This document shows, in pieces, positions 7,311 through 17,338 of a stretch of DNA of 37,291 nt. The stretch comes from Rhodobacter calidifons (GTDB lineage: Bacteria > Pseudomonadota > Alphaproteobacteria > Rhodobacterales > Rhodobacteraceae), in the NCBI RefSeq assembly GCF_011174775.1, contig NZ_JAANHS010000020.1:1-37291 (forward strand). The letters run 5' to 3'. How positions within the stretch are numbered: the first letter of the stretch is position 1; each line of letters starts with the position of its first letter. A model generated the notes under the pieces. The model searched no databases and was not told the DNA's origin. It saw nothing but the letters and a program-made list of their open reading frames with translations. The translations under genes were made by a program, and so were the position numbers.

Positions 7311-8270
7311 ATGTGCAAGGCCTGCGACTACACGATCCACGGCGCGCAGCATCATTTCGGCTGGGACAACTCGCTCCCGCCCGCGCTGCGCGTCGCGCCG
7401 GGGTCGACCATCGAGTTCCACTGTCATGATTCCTCGGCGGGCCAGCTTGGCCCGTCGTCCACCCTGCAAAGCGTCATCGACCTCGACTTCGGCAAGATCA
7501 ACCCGGTGTCGGGGCCGATCTGGGTGGACGGGGCGAAACCAGGCGACGTGCTGAAGGTGACGCTGAAGGGTTTCGCCCCAAAGGTGTTCGACGGCAAGGG
7601 CTTCGGCTGGACGGCGAACATTCCGGGCTTCGGCCTTCTGGCCGACCAGTTCACCGACCCTGCGCTGTGCCTGTGGTCCTACGACCCGGTCAGCATGGAA
7701 CCGGCGATGTGGGGCAAGTCCGCCCGCGTGCCCTTGAAGCCCTTCTGCGGCACCATCGGCAATGCTCTCGCTGAACCCGGCCTCCACTCCGTCGTCCCGC
7801 CCCGGCGAGTCGGCGGCAACCTCGACATCCGCGACCTGACGGCGGGCGTCACGCTGTATCTGCCGGTCGAGGTGGAGGGCGCGCTCTTCAGCGTCGGCGA
7901 CACCCATGCCGCGCAGGGCGATGGCGAGGTCTGCGGGACGGCGATCGAAAGCCCGATGAACGTGGTCCTCACGCTGGACCTGGTGAAGGACCAGCCGCTG
8001 AAAACCCCGCGCTTCACCACTCCCGGGCCGGTGACGCGGCACCTGGACGCCAAGGGCTATGAGGCGACGACGGGCATCGGGCCGGACCTGATGACAGCGG
8101 CCCGGGACGCGGTGTCGGGGATGATCGACCTTCTCACGAGGCAGCAGGGCATCTCGGCGGTGGACGCCTACATGCTCTGCTCGGTCTGCGGCGACCTGCG
8201 GATTTCGGAAATCGTGGACATGCCGAACTGGGTCGTCAGCTTCTACTTCCCCCGGGTCGTCTTCGAATGA
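7311..8270 (+). CDS. acetamidase/formamidase family protein
   Basis: A 319-residue member of the FmdA/AmdA family of metal-dependent amidases. These hydrolyse short aliphatic amides to ammonia and the acid. Landmarks are the opening HHFGWDNSLPPALRVAPGST, IEFHCHDSS, NPVSGPIWVDGAKPGDVLKV, a glycine-rich FGWTANIPGFGLL and GDTHAAQGDGEVCGTAIE, the family's most conserved stretch. There is no signal peptide, so it acts in the cytoplasm on imported substrate. It starts immediately after the binding-protein stop, with no intergenic space. It shares a 4-nt ATGA overlap with the ATPase gene, so expression is translationally coupled. Which amide is used cannot be read from the sequence. The family also includes uncharacterised hydrolases. 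Confidence 0.85.
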   Translation: MCKACDYTIHGAQHHFGWDNSLPPALRVAPGSTIEFHCHDSSAGQLGPSSTLQSVIDLDFGKINPVSGPIWVDGAKPGDVLKVTLKGFAPKVFDGKGFGWTANIPGFGLLADQFTDPALCLWSYDPVSMEPAMWGKSARVPLKPFCGTIGNALAEPGLHSVVPPRRVGGNLDIRDLTAGVTLYLPVEVEGALFSVGDTHAAQGDGEVCGTAIESPMNVVLTLDLVKDQPLKTPRFTTPGPVTRHLDAKGYEATTGIGPDLMTAARDAVSGMIDLLTRQQGISAVDAYMLCSVCGDLRISEIVDMPNWVVSFYFPRVVFE

Positions 8271-10048
8271 CCCTTGCGGAAGCCTTGCCAGCGTCCGGGG
8301 CGGCCCCCGCCCCGGAGACCGTCCTTCGGGTCGAGGGGCTGTGCGTCTCGGCCCGGACGGAACAGGGGCTGAAACCCCTGGTTCAGGACCTGTCTTTCGA
8401 TTTGCGCAAGGGCGAGACCCTGGCCATCGCCGGGGAAAGCGGCTCGGGCAAGTCGATCACGTCGCTTGCCATCATGGGCCTGCTGCCGCAACCCGCCGTC
8501 CGCGTGACCGGGGGCAGCATCCGGTTCGGGCAGCAGGACCTGACCGCGCTCTCCGAACCCGCCCTGCGTCAGGTCCGGGGCGACCGGATCGCTATGATCT
8601 TCCAGGAGCCGATGACCTCTCTCAACCCGGTCATGACCGTTGGCGCGCAACTCTCGGAAGCAATCCGCGCGCACGCGCCCGTCGGCCGGACCGAAGCCCG
8701 CCGTCGCGCCATCGAAGCCCTTCGCGCCGTCCGCCTGTCGGAACCCGAACGGCGGATGGGCCAGTATCCGCACGAACTGTCCGGCGGCATGCGCCAGCGG
8801 GTGATGATCGCGATGGCGCTGGCGCTGCGTCCCGAAGTGCTGATCGCCGACGAACCCACCACGGCACTGGATGTGACCGTGCAGCGCGAGGTTCTGGACC
8901 TTCTGCGGGATTTGCAGGCGCGGCTGGGCACCGCAATCATCCTCATCACGCATGACATGGGCGTGGTCGCCGAAATGGCCAACCGCGTCATCGTCATGCA
9001 GCAGGGCCGCCAGGTGGAAACCGCGTCGACCGAAGACATCTTCGGTCGCCCGCAAGCGGCCTATACCCAGGCCCTTCTCGCGGCTGTCCCGCGTCTGGGC
9101 CGGGGCTCTGCGCGCGCGCCTGTTACCGGCGAGCCGATTGCCCGACTGTCCGACGTCGTGGTCCGCTACCCGCTGCGCGGCGGTCTGCTTGGCAGGATCA
9201 CCCACAACGTCCACGCTGTCGAACATGTCAGCTTCGACATCCGCAAGGGCGAGACCTTCGCGCTGGTGGGCGAATCCGGCTGCGGCAAGTCCACCATCGC
9301 TAAGGCCCTCGTCGGCCTGGCCCCGCACCAGGGCCAGATCGAGATCGGCGGGCAGGCGATGCAAGGGCTGGACCCCGCGGGCCTGAAGGCGATGCGCCGC
9401 CGCGTGCAGATGGTGTTCCAGGACCCGATGGCGGCGTTGAACCCGCGGATGAAGGTGGGCGAGCTGATTGCCGAGCCGCTGGTGATCCACGACATCGGCG
9501 ATGCCGCCAGCCAGCGCGCCCGCGCCGCCGACCTGATGGCCCGCGTGGGGTTGGAAGCCAGCCATCTTGACCGCTATCCTCATGAATTTTCCGGCGGCCA
9601 GCGCCAGCGCATTTGCATCGCGCGCGCGTTGGCCCTGCAGCCCGACCTCATCATCGCCGACGAAAGCGTCTCGGCGCTGGATGTCTCGGTCCAGGCGCGG
9701 GTGCTTGACCTGCTTCGGGCGCTCCAGTCCGAACTCGGCATGTCCTATCTGTTCATCAGCCATGACATGGCGGTCGTCGACAACATCTCGGACCGGGTCG
9801 CGGTGATGTTTCTGGGACAGATCGTCGAGATGGGAACCCGCGCGCAGATCTTCGGCAATCCCCAGCACCCCTATACCCGCCGCCTGATCGAAGCGGTTCC
9901 GATACCCGACCCAAGGCTGAAACGCCTGTCCCGTCCGCGCGACGCTTCCGAAGTCCCCAGCCCCGTGCATCGCCCCGGCCATGAGCCGGCGCGGGTCATC
10001 CTGCGGGACATCGGTGACGGCCACCTGGTGGGCACATCGGCCGGATAG
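8267..10048 (+). CDS. double ABC transporter ATPase (DppD-DppF fusion type)
   Basis: A 593-residue cytoplasmic ATPase with two complete nucleotide-binding domains, equivalent to DppD and DppF in one chain. Domain 1 (about 20-270) has Walker A GESGSGKS, signature LSGGMRQR and Walker [12 protein letters not shown]. Domain 2 (about 300-560) has [16 protein letters not shown] and [12 protein letters not shown]. Both have the switch His (LITHDMG, FISHDMA). The oligopeptide-type C-terminal extension is present after each half. It energises the permeases encoded at 3877-5678 and is the last gene of the operon. The minus strand of this region also has a long open frame, an artefact of high GC. Confidence 0.9.
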   Translation: MTLAEALPASGAAPAPETVLRVEGLCVSARTEQGLKPLVQDLSFDLRKGETLAIAGESGSGKSITSLAIMGLLPQPAVRVTGGSIRFGQQDLTALSEPALRQVRGDRIAMIFQEPMTSLNPVMTVGAQLSEAIRAHAPVGRTEARRRAIEALRAVRLSEPERRMGQYPHELSGGMRQRVMIAMALALRPEVLIADEPTTALDVTVQREVLDLLRDLQARLGTAIILITHDMGVVAEMANRVIVMQQGRQVETASTEDIFGRPQAAYTQALLAAVPRLGRGSARAPVTGEPIARLSDVVVRYPLRGGLLGRITHNVHAVEHVSFDIRKGETFALVGESGCGKSTIAKALVGLAPHQGQIEIGGQAMQGLDPAGLKAMRRRVQMVFQDPMAALNPRMKVGELIAEPLVIHDIGDAASQRARAADLMARVGLEASHLDRYPHEFSGGQRQRICIARALALQPDLIIADESVSALDVSVQARVLDLLRALQSELGMSYLFISHDMAVVDNISDRVAVMFLGQIVEMGTRAQIFGNPQHPYTRRLIEAVPIPDPRLKRLSRPRDASEVPSPVHRPGHEPARVILRDIGDGHLVGTSAG

Positions 10049-10096
10049 GACCGGCAGGCGCGGAAACTCCCGGCGTTGTCGGGATCGCGGCGTCGA

Positions 10097-10127
10097 TTGA
10101 CACAAGTCATTCGAAACCGGCTATGCT
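10097..10127 (+). promoter_or_regulatory. possible promoter of the Kef-type gene
   Basis: TTGACA (10097-10102) and TATGCT (10122-10127) are good matches to sigma-70 boxes, but the 19-nt spacer is longer than the usual 16-18. It lies 120 nt before the start codon of the downstream antiporter pseudogene, in the gap after the amide operon. Confidence 0.4.
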
Positions 10128-10246
10128 TCGCTATCCTTCACCAAACCGCACAAGACGCAAAAGACCATGCCGCAGGACCAGCATCGGACAGTGCCCGGAC
10201 CGACCAACGCCGAATCGCAGGATCGGGATGCGGGCCGGACGTCGTG

Positions 10247-11946
10247 ATGCCGAGTCTCGCCCCTTTTGCCGAAGTAGCCCTGCTTCCGGTCATGGCCGCA
10301 GGGATCGGGCTGATCGGCACGCTGGCACGCCAGCCGCTGATCGTCAGCTTCATCGCCGTGGGCCTGGTCGCGGGGCCGTTGGCCCTGGATTTCGTGCGGT
10401 CGGACGCGCAGATCGAGCTTCTGTCCGAGCTTGGCATAGCAGTGCTGCTGTTCCTTGTCGGCATCAAGCTGGACGTCAAGCTGATCCGGTCGCTGGGTGT
10501 CGTCTCGGTTCTCACCGGGCTTGGGCAGGTCCTCTTCACCGCCTTCTTCGGCTATCTGATCGGCCTCGCCCTTGGGCTGGGTCACATCACCAGCCTCTAT
10601 GTCGCGGTCGCGCTGACGTTTTCCTCGACCATCATCATCGTCAAGTTACTGTCCGACAAGCGCGAGATCGACGCGCTGCATGGCTAGATCGCGCTGGGGT
10701 TCCTGATCGTCCAGGACCTCGTGGTGGTGCTGGCGATGATCGTGCTGTCGGCGATCGGGATCGGCGCGGCCGAGGATGGGCATGGCGGTGGGTCGGTGGC
10801 CACCGTTCTGGCCTCGGGGCTGGCGCTGGTCGCCGCGGTGGTCGTGTTCGTGCGCTACGTCGCCAATCCGCTGACCGAACGGCTGGCCCGTACGCCCGAG
10901 CTTCCGGTGATCTTCGCCATCGCGCTGGCCGCCATGTTCGCCGCCTTTGGCGACCACGTCGGCCTTGGCAAGGAAGTCGGCGGTCTGATGGCAGGCGTCG
11001 CGCTCGCCTCGACGCCCTACCGCGAGACCATCGCCGCCCGGCTCGCGCCCTTGCCGGACTTCCTGCTCCTGTTCTTCTTCATCGCCCTCGGGGCCACGCT
11101 GGACCTGTCGCTTCTGGGCATGCATGTCGCCGGGGCGATCCTGTTCTCGCTTTTCGTGCTGATCGGCAATCCGCTGATCGTGCTGGCGATCATGGGTTGG
11201 ATGGGCTACCGCAAGCGGACCGGCTTTCTGGCCGGGCTCACCGTGGCGCAGATCTCGGAATTCTCCCTGATCTTCATGGCCACGGGTGTGTCGATGGGCC
11301 AGTCCAGCCAGAGTCGATCGGCCTTGTCACCGTGGTCGGTCTGATCACGATCACGCTGTCGGTCTACATGATCACCTGGTCGCACAGGCTCTACGAAAGG
11401 CTGGGGCCCTATCTCGGCATCTTCGAGCGACGCAACCCTATGCGCGAGAAGGAGGATGACACGCCCGGTTCGGATACCCGGCCCCATGATGTGCTGGTGC
11501 TCGGGCTCGGACGTTACGGTTTTCGGATCGCCCAGGCGCTTGCAGAGGATGGCTTCCGTCCTCTCGGGGTGGACTTCAATCCTGAAACCGTGCGCATGGC
11601 CCGCGACCGCGGGTTCGACGCGGTTCTGGGCGACGCCTCCGACCCCGAGATGCTGGCGCATCTGCCTCTGGCCGGAATTCGGGCCGCGATCTCGGCCACA
11701 CCGGCGGTTGCGGCGCCGCTGACCGACGCCGATCCGCACGCCACCGTCATCCGTGCCCTGCGCGACCTCGGCCACTCGGGTCTCATCGCCGTGACGGCCG
11801 AGGAGGAGCCGCTGGCAGAGCGTTATCGCAACCTTGGAGCCGCGATCGTTCTGTCGCCCTATGCCGACGCGGCCGAAGAAGCCGCGCGGCGTCTGCGCGA
11901 TGCGCTGCGAGGTGACAAGGGCGCTCCGGAACAGACGGCGGAATGA
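10247..11946 (+). pseudogene. Kef/CPA2-type cation:proton antiporter, broken by a stop and a frameshift
   Basis: The gene would encode about 566 residues: a Na+/H+-exchanger domain (MPSLAPFAEVALLPVMAAG onward) and a C-terminal TrkA-N/RCK domain (HDVLVLGLGRYGFRIAQALA). Two lesions divide it. At 10685-10687 a TAG stands where homologues have a codon in the continuous stretch DALHG-x-IALGFLIVQD (one base from CAG). Near 11310-11320 one base appears lost, so MATGVSMGQ runs into the wrong frame and ESIGLVTVVGLIT resumes in another. Codon use on both sides is normal, so the damage looks recent, or is two sequencing errors. An intact protein would exchange K+ or Na+ for protons, gated by nucleotide binding. 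Confidence 0.85.
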
Positions 11947-12101
11947 CAGCATCGCGCGTCCTCCCTCAATAGGCGGGACGGCCCGACGCTTGCATCCCAA
12001 AGCGGATTTGACTTTGCCGGGGTTGGCGCCTTCTGGGCATTTGGGCCCGAGACCGGATCCAGCTATGTGCCTATTGCAGCGCACCCGCCGCTGCGGTGCT
12101 C

Positions 12102-14009
12102 TCAATAGTCGGTCTCGACGTAGACGCCTGAGCAGTCGTAGGCGACCGCAGCCGCTGTGCTGCCGGTGTTCATGTAGTTGCGGGGACTCAGGAGCTGGGT
12201 GGCGGCGGGGAGGTTCGCGGTGATCTCGACCTCGGCGATGGCGCCGGAGACTTCCTCGACGACGCGGACCCAGACCGAGGCGGCATTGGGGGCGGCGTAG
12301 AGGAAGAGTTTCAGGACTTTGGTCGCGGAGTCGACGGGGAAGCTCGCGCCGAGATTGATGAGCGTGGGCGTGCCGGAGCCCGAGTTGTGGACGATCTGCC
12401 AGTTGGCGTGAGTGCCGCGCTGGAAGCCGATGCCGATGGCGTTGACGACGGCAGAGAGCGCGAGCGTCGTGGCCAGTGCCGAGGTCGACCCCATCAGCCC
12501 GAAGAACCCCATGCCGGTAGGCTGCAGGGTCGTCAGCGAGAGCCGGTTCACATAGGTGAAGCCGCCCAGGCCCTCGGCATTGCCGCGCCAGCAGACCCAG
12601 CCGGCGGAGCGTTCCTCGGCTGCGGCGTCCACGGTGGCGGCGCTGGTCATCCGCCAGCGGCGCATGGAGGTGGAGAGGTTGGTGGTGGCGAGCCCGGGCG
12701 TGGAGGCGGTGCCGACGCCCGAGCGCGGCATGCCGATCGCGTTGATCGTGGTGCCCGAGGACGGCGCCCAGTAGGCGATCCGGTTCACCCCGAAATGCGG
12801 CTGGAGCGGGAAGAGTCGCCCCGAGGGCCGCATGACCTCGAGCCAGGCCGACCCCGCCCGGTCGCGGGCGTAGAGATGGATGCGGCCCGCAGGCGGCGGA
12901 TCGGGCGGTGTGGCGCGGCTGGGCAGGACCATCGGCTCGGGCAGCTCCACCCGGCCGCTGGCACGGTCGATGAGGATGGCGTCATAGTAGGTGGACCCAT
13001 CCGGGCTGACCTTGAAGCCGAAGTCGTCGTTGCCGAGGAGGCCGATCAGGGCGCGGGCCGAAAACCCGGTCTTGAAAGCGAAGGCCGCGTCGTCGGCCGG
13101 CGCGTTCTTGTTGAAGGTCGCCTCGATGCCATTGCCCGCGTGGTTGAACAGCATCGCCGGCATGTTGATCGAGAAGCGGTTGAAGCTGTCGGCGGTGGCC
13201 CAGCCGAGGCCGAGCTGCTGGGCCGTCAGGTTCGCCTGGGGCATGCCGACCTGCGTGACGCTGTTGGCGAAAGTCACGGTGGGCGTGTTGATCACGGTCG
13301 TCCCACCGGCGCCGGATGTCGCCGAGCCGATGTTGACCACGGTGTTCGACCCGGATGCGCCGCCTGTGCCGAGGTTCACGGTCTTGGTGGTGCCGTTGGT
13401 CGTGGCGCCGGTTCCCAGTCCGTAGGTCGCCGTGCCGGTCGAGGTGCCGATGCTCGCGGTTCCCCCGGAGGCGGTCAGCGTGCCGGAGAAGGTCTTGTTG
13501 CCCGAGAAAGTCTGGGTGCCCGCGAGGATCGCCAGTTCCGAGGAGGTGTTCGGCAGCGTGTAGGTCCGCGTCTGTCCGGTCGAGATCCCAGCCAGCGAGA
13601 AGACCGCCTTCCTCGTCGGATCGGCGTCGTTGACGAGGCTGAATACGGCATCAGACACGTCGCGCGGCTCGCCGACGCTGGCCCAGCTGCTGCCGGACCA
13701 GACGAGGAAAGCGCCCTCGTCCGCGACCCAGACCAGCCAGCCAGGGCGCGGAGCCAGCCGGAGCCAGACGCCGTCGACCCAGAAGGCCACGTTCAGATCC
13801 CAGCCCGCCCAGAGCCCGGTCGCGCCCGAGGCCACGAGGTGGCGGTCGCCGTCGGCGGGGCTGGCGGGGGGTGCTGCGCGCGTGCGATCCAGCACGGCCA
13901 GCTGCACCATGGCATCGAGGAGCCGCAGCGCCTCGTTGTGGGTGACATGCTTCTGCGCCTGCGCGGCCATGAGATACGGCAGGCCGAGATGGGTGGTGGT
14001 GTCGGACAT
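12102..14009 (-). CDS. DUF2793 phage/GTA tail-associated protein
   Basis: A 635-residue protein. Residues 1-90 are the DUF2793 domain (THLGLPYLMAAQAQKHVTHN, then ALRLLDAMVQLAVLDR, GWDLNVAFWVDGVWLRLAPR), found next to tail genes of Rhodobacterales prophages and gene transfer agents. A low-complexity Gly/Thr/Ser-rich repeat segment follows (about 155-245, e.g. GTATYGLGTGATTNGTTKTV), typical of tail fibres. A C-terminal half of about 390 residues without a recognised family comes last. It lies 32 nt downstream of the gp15-like tail gene in the same direction, so both were once in one tail operon. It probably decorates the tail or aids host attachment; this is inferred from family and context. 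It is apparently intact but orphaned. Confidence 0.75.
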   Translation of the reverse strand: MSDTTTHLGLPYLMAAQAQKHVTHNEALRLLDAMVQLAVLDRTRAAPPASPADGDRHLVASGATGLWAGWDLNVAFWVDGVWLRLAPRPGWLVWVADEGAFLVWSGSSWASVGEPRDVSDAVFSLVNDADPTRKAVFSLAGISTGQTRTYTLPNTSSELAILAGTQTFSGNKTFSGTLTASGGTASIGTSTGTATYGLGTGATTNGTTKTVNLGTGGASGSNTVVNIGSATSGAGGTTVINTPTVTFANSVTQVGMPQANLTAQQLGLGWATADSFNRFSINMPAMLFNHAGNGIEATFNKNAPADDAAFAFKTGFSARALIGLLGNDDFGFKVSPDGSTYYDAILIDRASGRVELPEPMVLPSRATPPDPPPAGRIHLYARDRAGSAWLEVMRPSGRLFPLQPHFGVNRIAYWAPSSGTTINAIGMPRSGVGTASTPGLATTNLSTSMRRWRMTSAATVDAAAEERSAGWVCWRGNAEGLGGFTYVNRLSLTTLQPTGMGFFGLMGSTSALATTLALSAVVNAIGIGFQRGTHANWQIVHNSGSGTPTLINLGASFPVDSATKVLKLFLYAAPNAASVWVRVVEEVSGAIAEVEITANLPAATQLLSPRNYMNTGSTAAAVAYDCSGVYVETDY

Positions 14010-14041
14010 GGTTGATCCTGTGGCGTTCCCGATGTCGGGGA

Positions 14042-16485
14042 TCAGAATTGCAGCGTGACGGCGGCAGGCGCGCCCCGCCCGAGGCGGGCGGAGAGCTGGA
14101 AGATGCGGATGACGAGCGTGTCGCCGGGACCGAGCGGCGCGCCCCAGTCGCTGGTCTGCTGGGCAGCGGTGTAGAGAACGGAGGTCGTGCTGCTCGTCAG
14201 CAACCGCTTCACCGTCGCCCCGTCACGGATCTCGACCTCGTAGCCTTCGACCTCCTCCCCGAGCGGAACCTCGACCTGTTCCCAGGCATCGGCCTCGAGC
14301 GCGCGGGAGCGGCGGGTCCAGCGGATCGTCAGATCGCTAGGAGTGCGCGCCCGCCGCCAGGGCTGTTCGACATGGACCGGCGCGAAGGGGCGCAGGCCGA
14401 GACCCGCAGGCGTGAAGGCTTGCGCGACATAGGTCTCGTCCGAGGGTGACCGCGTTGCCGGGCCGATGCGCCAGTTCCACGGCAGGCCGATATCCCCCAG
14501 CGCGACCGGCAGCGGCGCGAGCGTGCTGTCGAGCACCACCACCCGCGCCCCGGCCGGGGCCGGGTTCCCCAACGCACCTTCCGTCCCGCGCTGGCCGCGC
14601 AGCAAGCGGGTGAGCCTGTAGCGCCCCGGTGCGATCAGCTCGACCATTCCGGCCTGCACGATCTCCCAGACACCGGGGCTGGCCTCGATGGCCAGCGCAT
14701 TGGCCCCGCCGAACAGGCTCAGATCGGTGACGCTCTCCAGCGTGCCGGTGAAGAGATCGAGCGTCAGGGCATTGCCCAGATCGAAGCGGGAAACCGGACC
14801 GGGCCAGAGGTCGAAGGCCAGCACGCCCATGCGGGCGCGGGTGGGCACGGTGGTCAGGAGTTCGAACCCGTCGCTGCCGGGGCTGCGGAAGACGGCAAGT
14901 TCGCCGGGCCAGGGGCGTGCATGGGCGGCAATGAAGGGACGGTGCGCGGGCTGGTCCTCGGTCAGCTGCGGCAGGTCGAGGAAGGCGACCTCGGGGGCGG
15001 CCAGCACCAGCGGGCGCGCGAGCGTGGCGGGTCGCGGATCGCCGGGCGGCAGGTCGTAGGCGGCGCGGTCCTCGCGGATCGCCTCGATCCCGCGCGCCTC
15101 GGCATCAGCGGTGGACAGCAACCGGAAGTCGAGGCTGCGGCCGTCGTGTGAAAGCCGGATCACGTCGGCGGGGTCCAGCTCCAGGCGCGAGGGCGGCAGG
15201 CGGAAGCTGGCGGTCTCGCGGCCGATCCAGGCTTCCATCAGCGCGCGGCGACAGCGGCGCTCGGCTTCCTCGGGCGCCACGGCCATGGGGAAGGCCTCGG
15301 ACGCGACCCGGCTCGCGGACACAGTGATGCGCTGCGCCTCGACCTGGGCTGCGTCATAATCCTCGTCGGCGCGGGCCAGCTGCCACTTCAGCGCCTGGGG
15401 CAGTTCCGTCTCCTGCGCGCGGGTCAGCTCCAGCCCCTCGGCGCGGGGATCGGGGGCGGCGACGAGGTCGTCGGGGCCCAGTTCCGCGACAGCGGCGCGC
15501 CCGCGCATGACGAAGCGGATCACCCCGCCGGTCTCGACCGCATCGAAGCCGAAATGCCGCGCCAGCGTGGTGATCGAGGCACGCGGGGATTCCAGCGCGC
15601 CGATGGCATAGCCCTCCACCGCGCCCCAGAGGCCGGTTACGTCGATGCGCTGAGCCGGCAGCCCGGCGCGCAGGCAGAGATGCCGCACGAGGGCCGCGAG
15701 CGACACCGCCCCGAGCCGACCGGTCAGCCAGTGGCCCAGCCGCCAGTTGGGTCCGTCCGTCCACACCCCCTCGAGCGCGGGGAAGAACGGATAGGGCCGC
15801 GCATCCCAGGTCCAGGCAGCGCATTCCGGCACATGCACCATCCGGCCGCCATAGACTGCGGAGGTCGGGTTGTTCGCGGCCTCGCCCCACCAGAGATAGG
15901 TCGCCTCGATATAGGCGCGCTGGATCGCGTCGTCGCGCCAGCCGCGGGAGAAGTACGGCGTGAAGCTCTCGGAGGACTTCGGGTCGAAGAAGACGTTCGG
16001 CTGGTTGGTTCCTCGGTCGATGGCGGGGCAGCCGAGTTCGGTGAACCAGACGGGCTTCGACAGCGGCACCCATGCCGTGGGCGTGCCGCTTTCCACCCCG
16101 CCTGGGCGGTTGAAATGCGGCTCCGACCACCAGGCGCGCAGATCCTTGTAGCGGAACACCCATGGTTTGCCCGCGCTGCCGTCACTGATGGGCGTCCGCA
16201 GCTGCGCCGACCGGTCGGCCTCCGAGCCGTAGAACCAGTCGAAGCCCTCGCCGCCCGCGATGTTGGCCTGCAGATAGGCGCGGTCATGGATCGCGGGCCA
16301 ACCCTCGAGCACATCGGCATGGTCGAACCCGTCGCGCCAGTCGGAGAGCGGCATGTAATTGTCGATGCCGACGAAATCGATGTCCGGATCGGCCCAGAGC
16401 GGGTCGAGGTGGAAGAACACATCGCCGCTGCCATCGCCCGGCTGGTGCCCGAAATACTCCGACCAGTCGGCGGCATAGCCGACCG
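14042..16485 (-). pseudogene. GTA gp15-like tail protein, N-terminal part missing
   Basis: The C-terminal 810 or so residues of a GTA/prophage baseplate-tail protein of the gp15 class. It contains part of the GTA TIM-barrel-like domain (GYAADWSEYFGHQPGDGSGD, VGIDNYMPLSDWRDGFDHAD, VWFTELGCPAIDRGTNQPN). The phage-tail_3-type region follows (for example LPPSRLELDPADVIRLSHDG), then a C-terminal Fn3-like part (PSDLTIRWTRRSRALEADAW). Family members are about 1,300 residues, so roughly 490 are lost. The conserved frame continues upstream of the first usable start (GTG at 16420) to about 16485, where homology stops abruptly against unrelated plus-strand sequence. It has no plausible native start and is probably not made as a functional protein. 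Confidence 0.75.
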
Positions 16486-16566
16486 GTGATCGCCGAGGGC
16501 TACGGTCTCCATAAGCGTTCGGTGTTCAAGATCCTCGCGTGGTCCAGCTGGGAGCACGTAAGATGA
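16486..16566 (+). pseudogene. C-terminal fragment of an HTH-type phage protein
   Basis: 26 codons ending in TGA at 16564-16566, sharing ATGA with the next gene. The piece GLHKRSVFKILAWSSWEHVR resembles the recognition helix and W-x-H-V tail seen at the C-terminus of small phage HTH and homing-endonuclease-associated domains. The 5' side ends at the breakpoint with the gp15-like gene. Too short for a firm family call; the overlap with the next gene suggests a former operon. Confidence 0.4.
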
Positions 16567-16967
16567 GCATCTTGGCTTTGGACCTTGGTACGCGGACTGG
16601 ATGGGCGCTTCTAACGCGTGATCGGGCAATCACGACCGGCGTCGTCGAATTCAAGCAGGACCGGTGGCAGGGTGGCGGCATGCGCTTTCTGCGCTTCCGA
16701 GCGTGGCTGGACGAGGTCCATCAGCTCTCCGGCGGCTTCGATCAGCTGATCTACGAGCAGGTTCGCCGGCATGCGGGGACGGACGCCTCCCATCTCTACG
16801 GAGGCTGGTTGGCAATTCTCGAAGTGTGGTGCGAGCAGAACTCGGTTGCTTATCAAGGCGTCCCGGTCGGCACCATCAAGCGCCACGCCACCGGCAAGGG
16901 CAACGCGCCGAAGGAGGCTCTGATCGCCGCGGCACGAGCGCGAAGGATCGGGCCGAGCGGATCCTGA
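16563..16967 (+). pseudogene. phage RuvC-like nuclease fragment, C-terminally truncated
   Basis: 134 codons starting at [20 protein letters not shown]. This matches the first strand and catalytic Asp of the RuvC/RNase H-like fold as found in small phage crossover-junction nucleases. [20 protein letters not shown] supplies the second acidic residue (E). [20 protein letters not shown] is the conserved stretch before the last helix. Family members continue with a D-x-x-D-A-type helix carrying the final acidic residues. Here the family match ends at about 16938 and the frame closes at 16967 inside sequence belonging to an hsdR fragment. Loss of the last catalytic acids should inactivate it. The start overlaps the preceding HTH fragment by 4 nt. 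Confidence 0.7.
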
Positions 16968-17338
16968 AGGATCTTGAGAATCGAAACACCACTGGTCTCG
17001 CGGCCATGGACATGCTGGCGGCGCTGGCAAAGGAAAAGGAGGAGGCGATCAAGGCCGCAAAGGATAGCGGGCTCTCCGCGCGAGCGTTTGGTGTCTACTG
17101 GAACCTCAAGGACGACGAACCTCTCCGTAACGCCGGCATTTCTCCCATGGAACTGGCGCGCGACGCGGAAACCGAGATGCATCGTTTCCCGAACGCCAAG
17201 GTCAATGACGACGAACGTCGGAAGCTGCGCGCCACCCTCTACCGCCCGCTTCTCGGGCTCTGCAAAGAGGAGCGCGGCCGGGTTGTAGATCTGGTTCTGG
17301 CGATCCTCCTCTACGGCGATCACGATGCCGAGTCCTGA
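16940..17338 (+). pseudogene. C-terminal fragment of type I restriction HsdR
   Basis: The frame from [19 protein letters not shown] to a stop at 17336-17338 matches the C-terminal helical part of type I restriction endonuclease subunit R. That includes [17 protein letters not shown], then [20 protein letters not shown] and [15 protein letters not shown]. The nuclease and helicase domains are missing and no start codon belongs to this frame. The upstream border is a sharp fusion with the RuvC-like fragment in a different frame. The next gene starts inside the last codons, as in intact type I RM operons that carry a YgjP-like gene. Confidence 0.65.

Noticed and set aside
4629-8042. Minus-strand open frame of more than 1,100 codons opposite the amide operon
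   Set aside because: It is a mirror of high-GC coding sequence. Its translation is rich in R, H, D, G and V with no family motif, and the plus strand carries recognisable ABC and amidase genes.
8243-10105. Minus-strand open frame of about 620 codons opposite the ABC ATPase
   Set aside because: Composition artefact; the plus strand has two full sets of Walker A, signature and Walker B motifs.
12387-14015. Plus-strand open frame of about 540 codons opposite the DUF2793 gene
   Set aside because: Arg/Gly/Asp-rich mirror translation without motifs, while the minus strand has a clear DUF2793 N-terminus.
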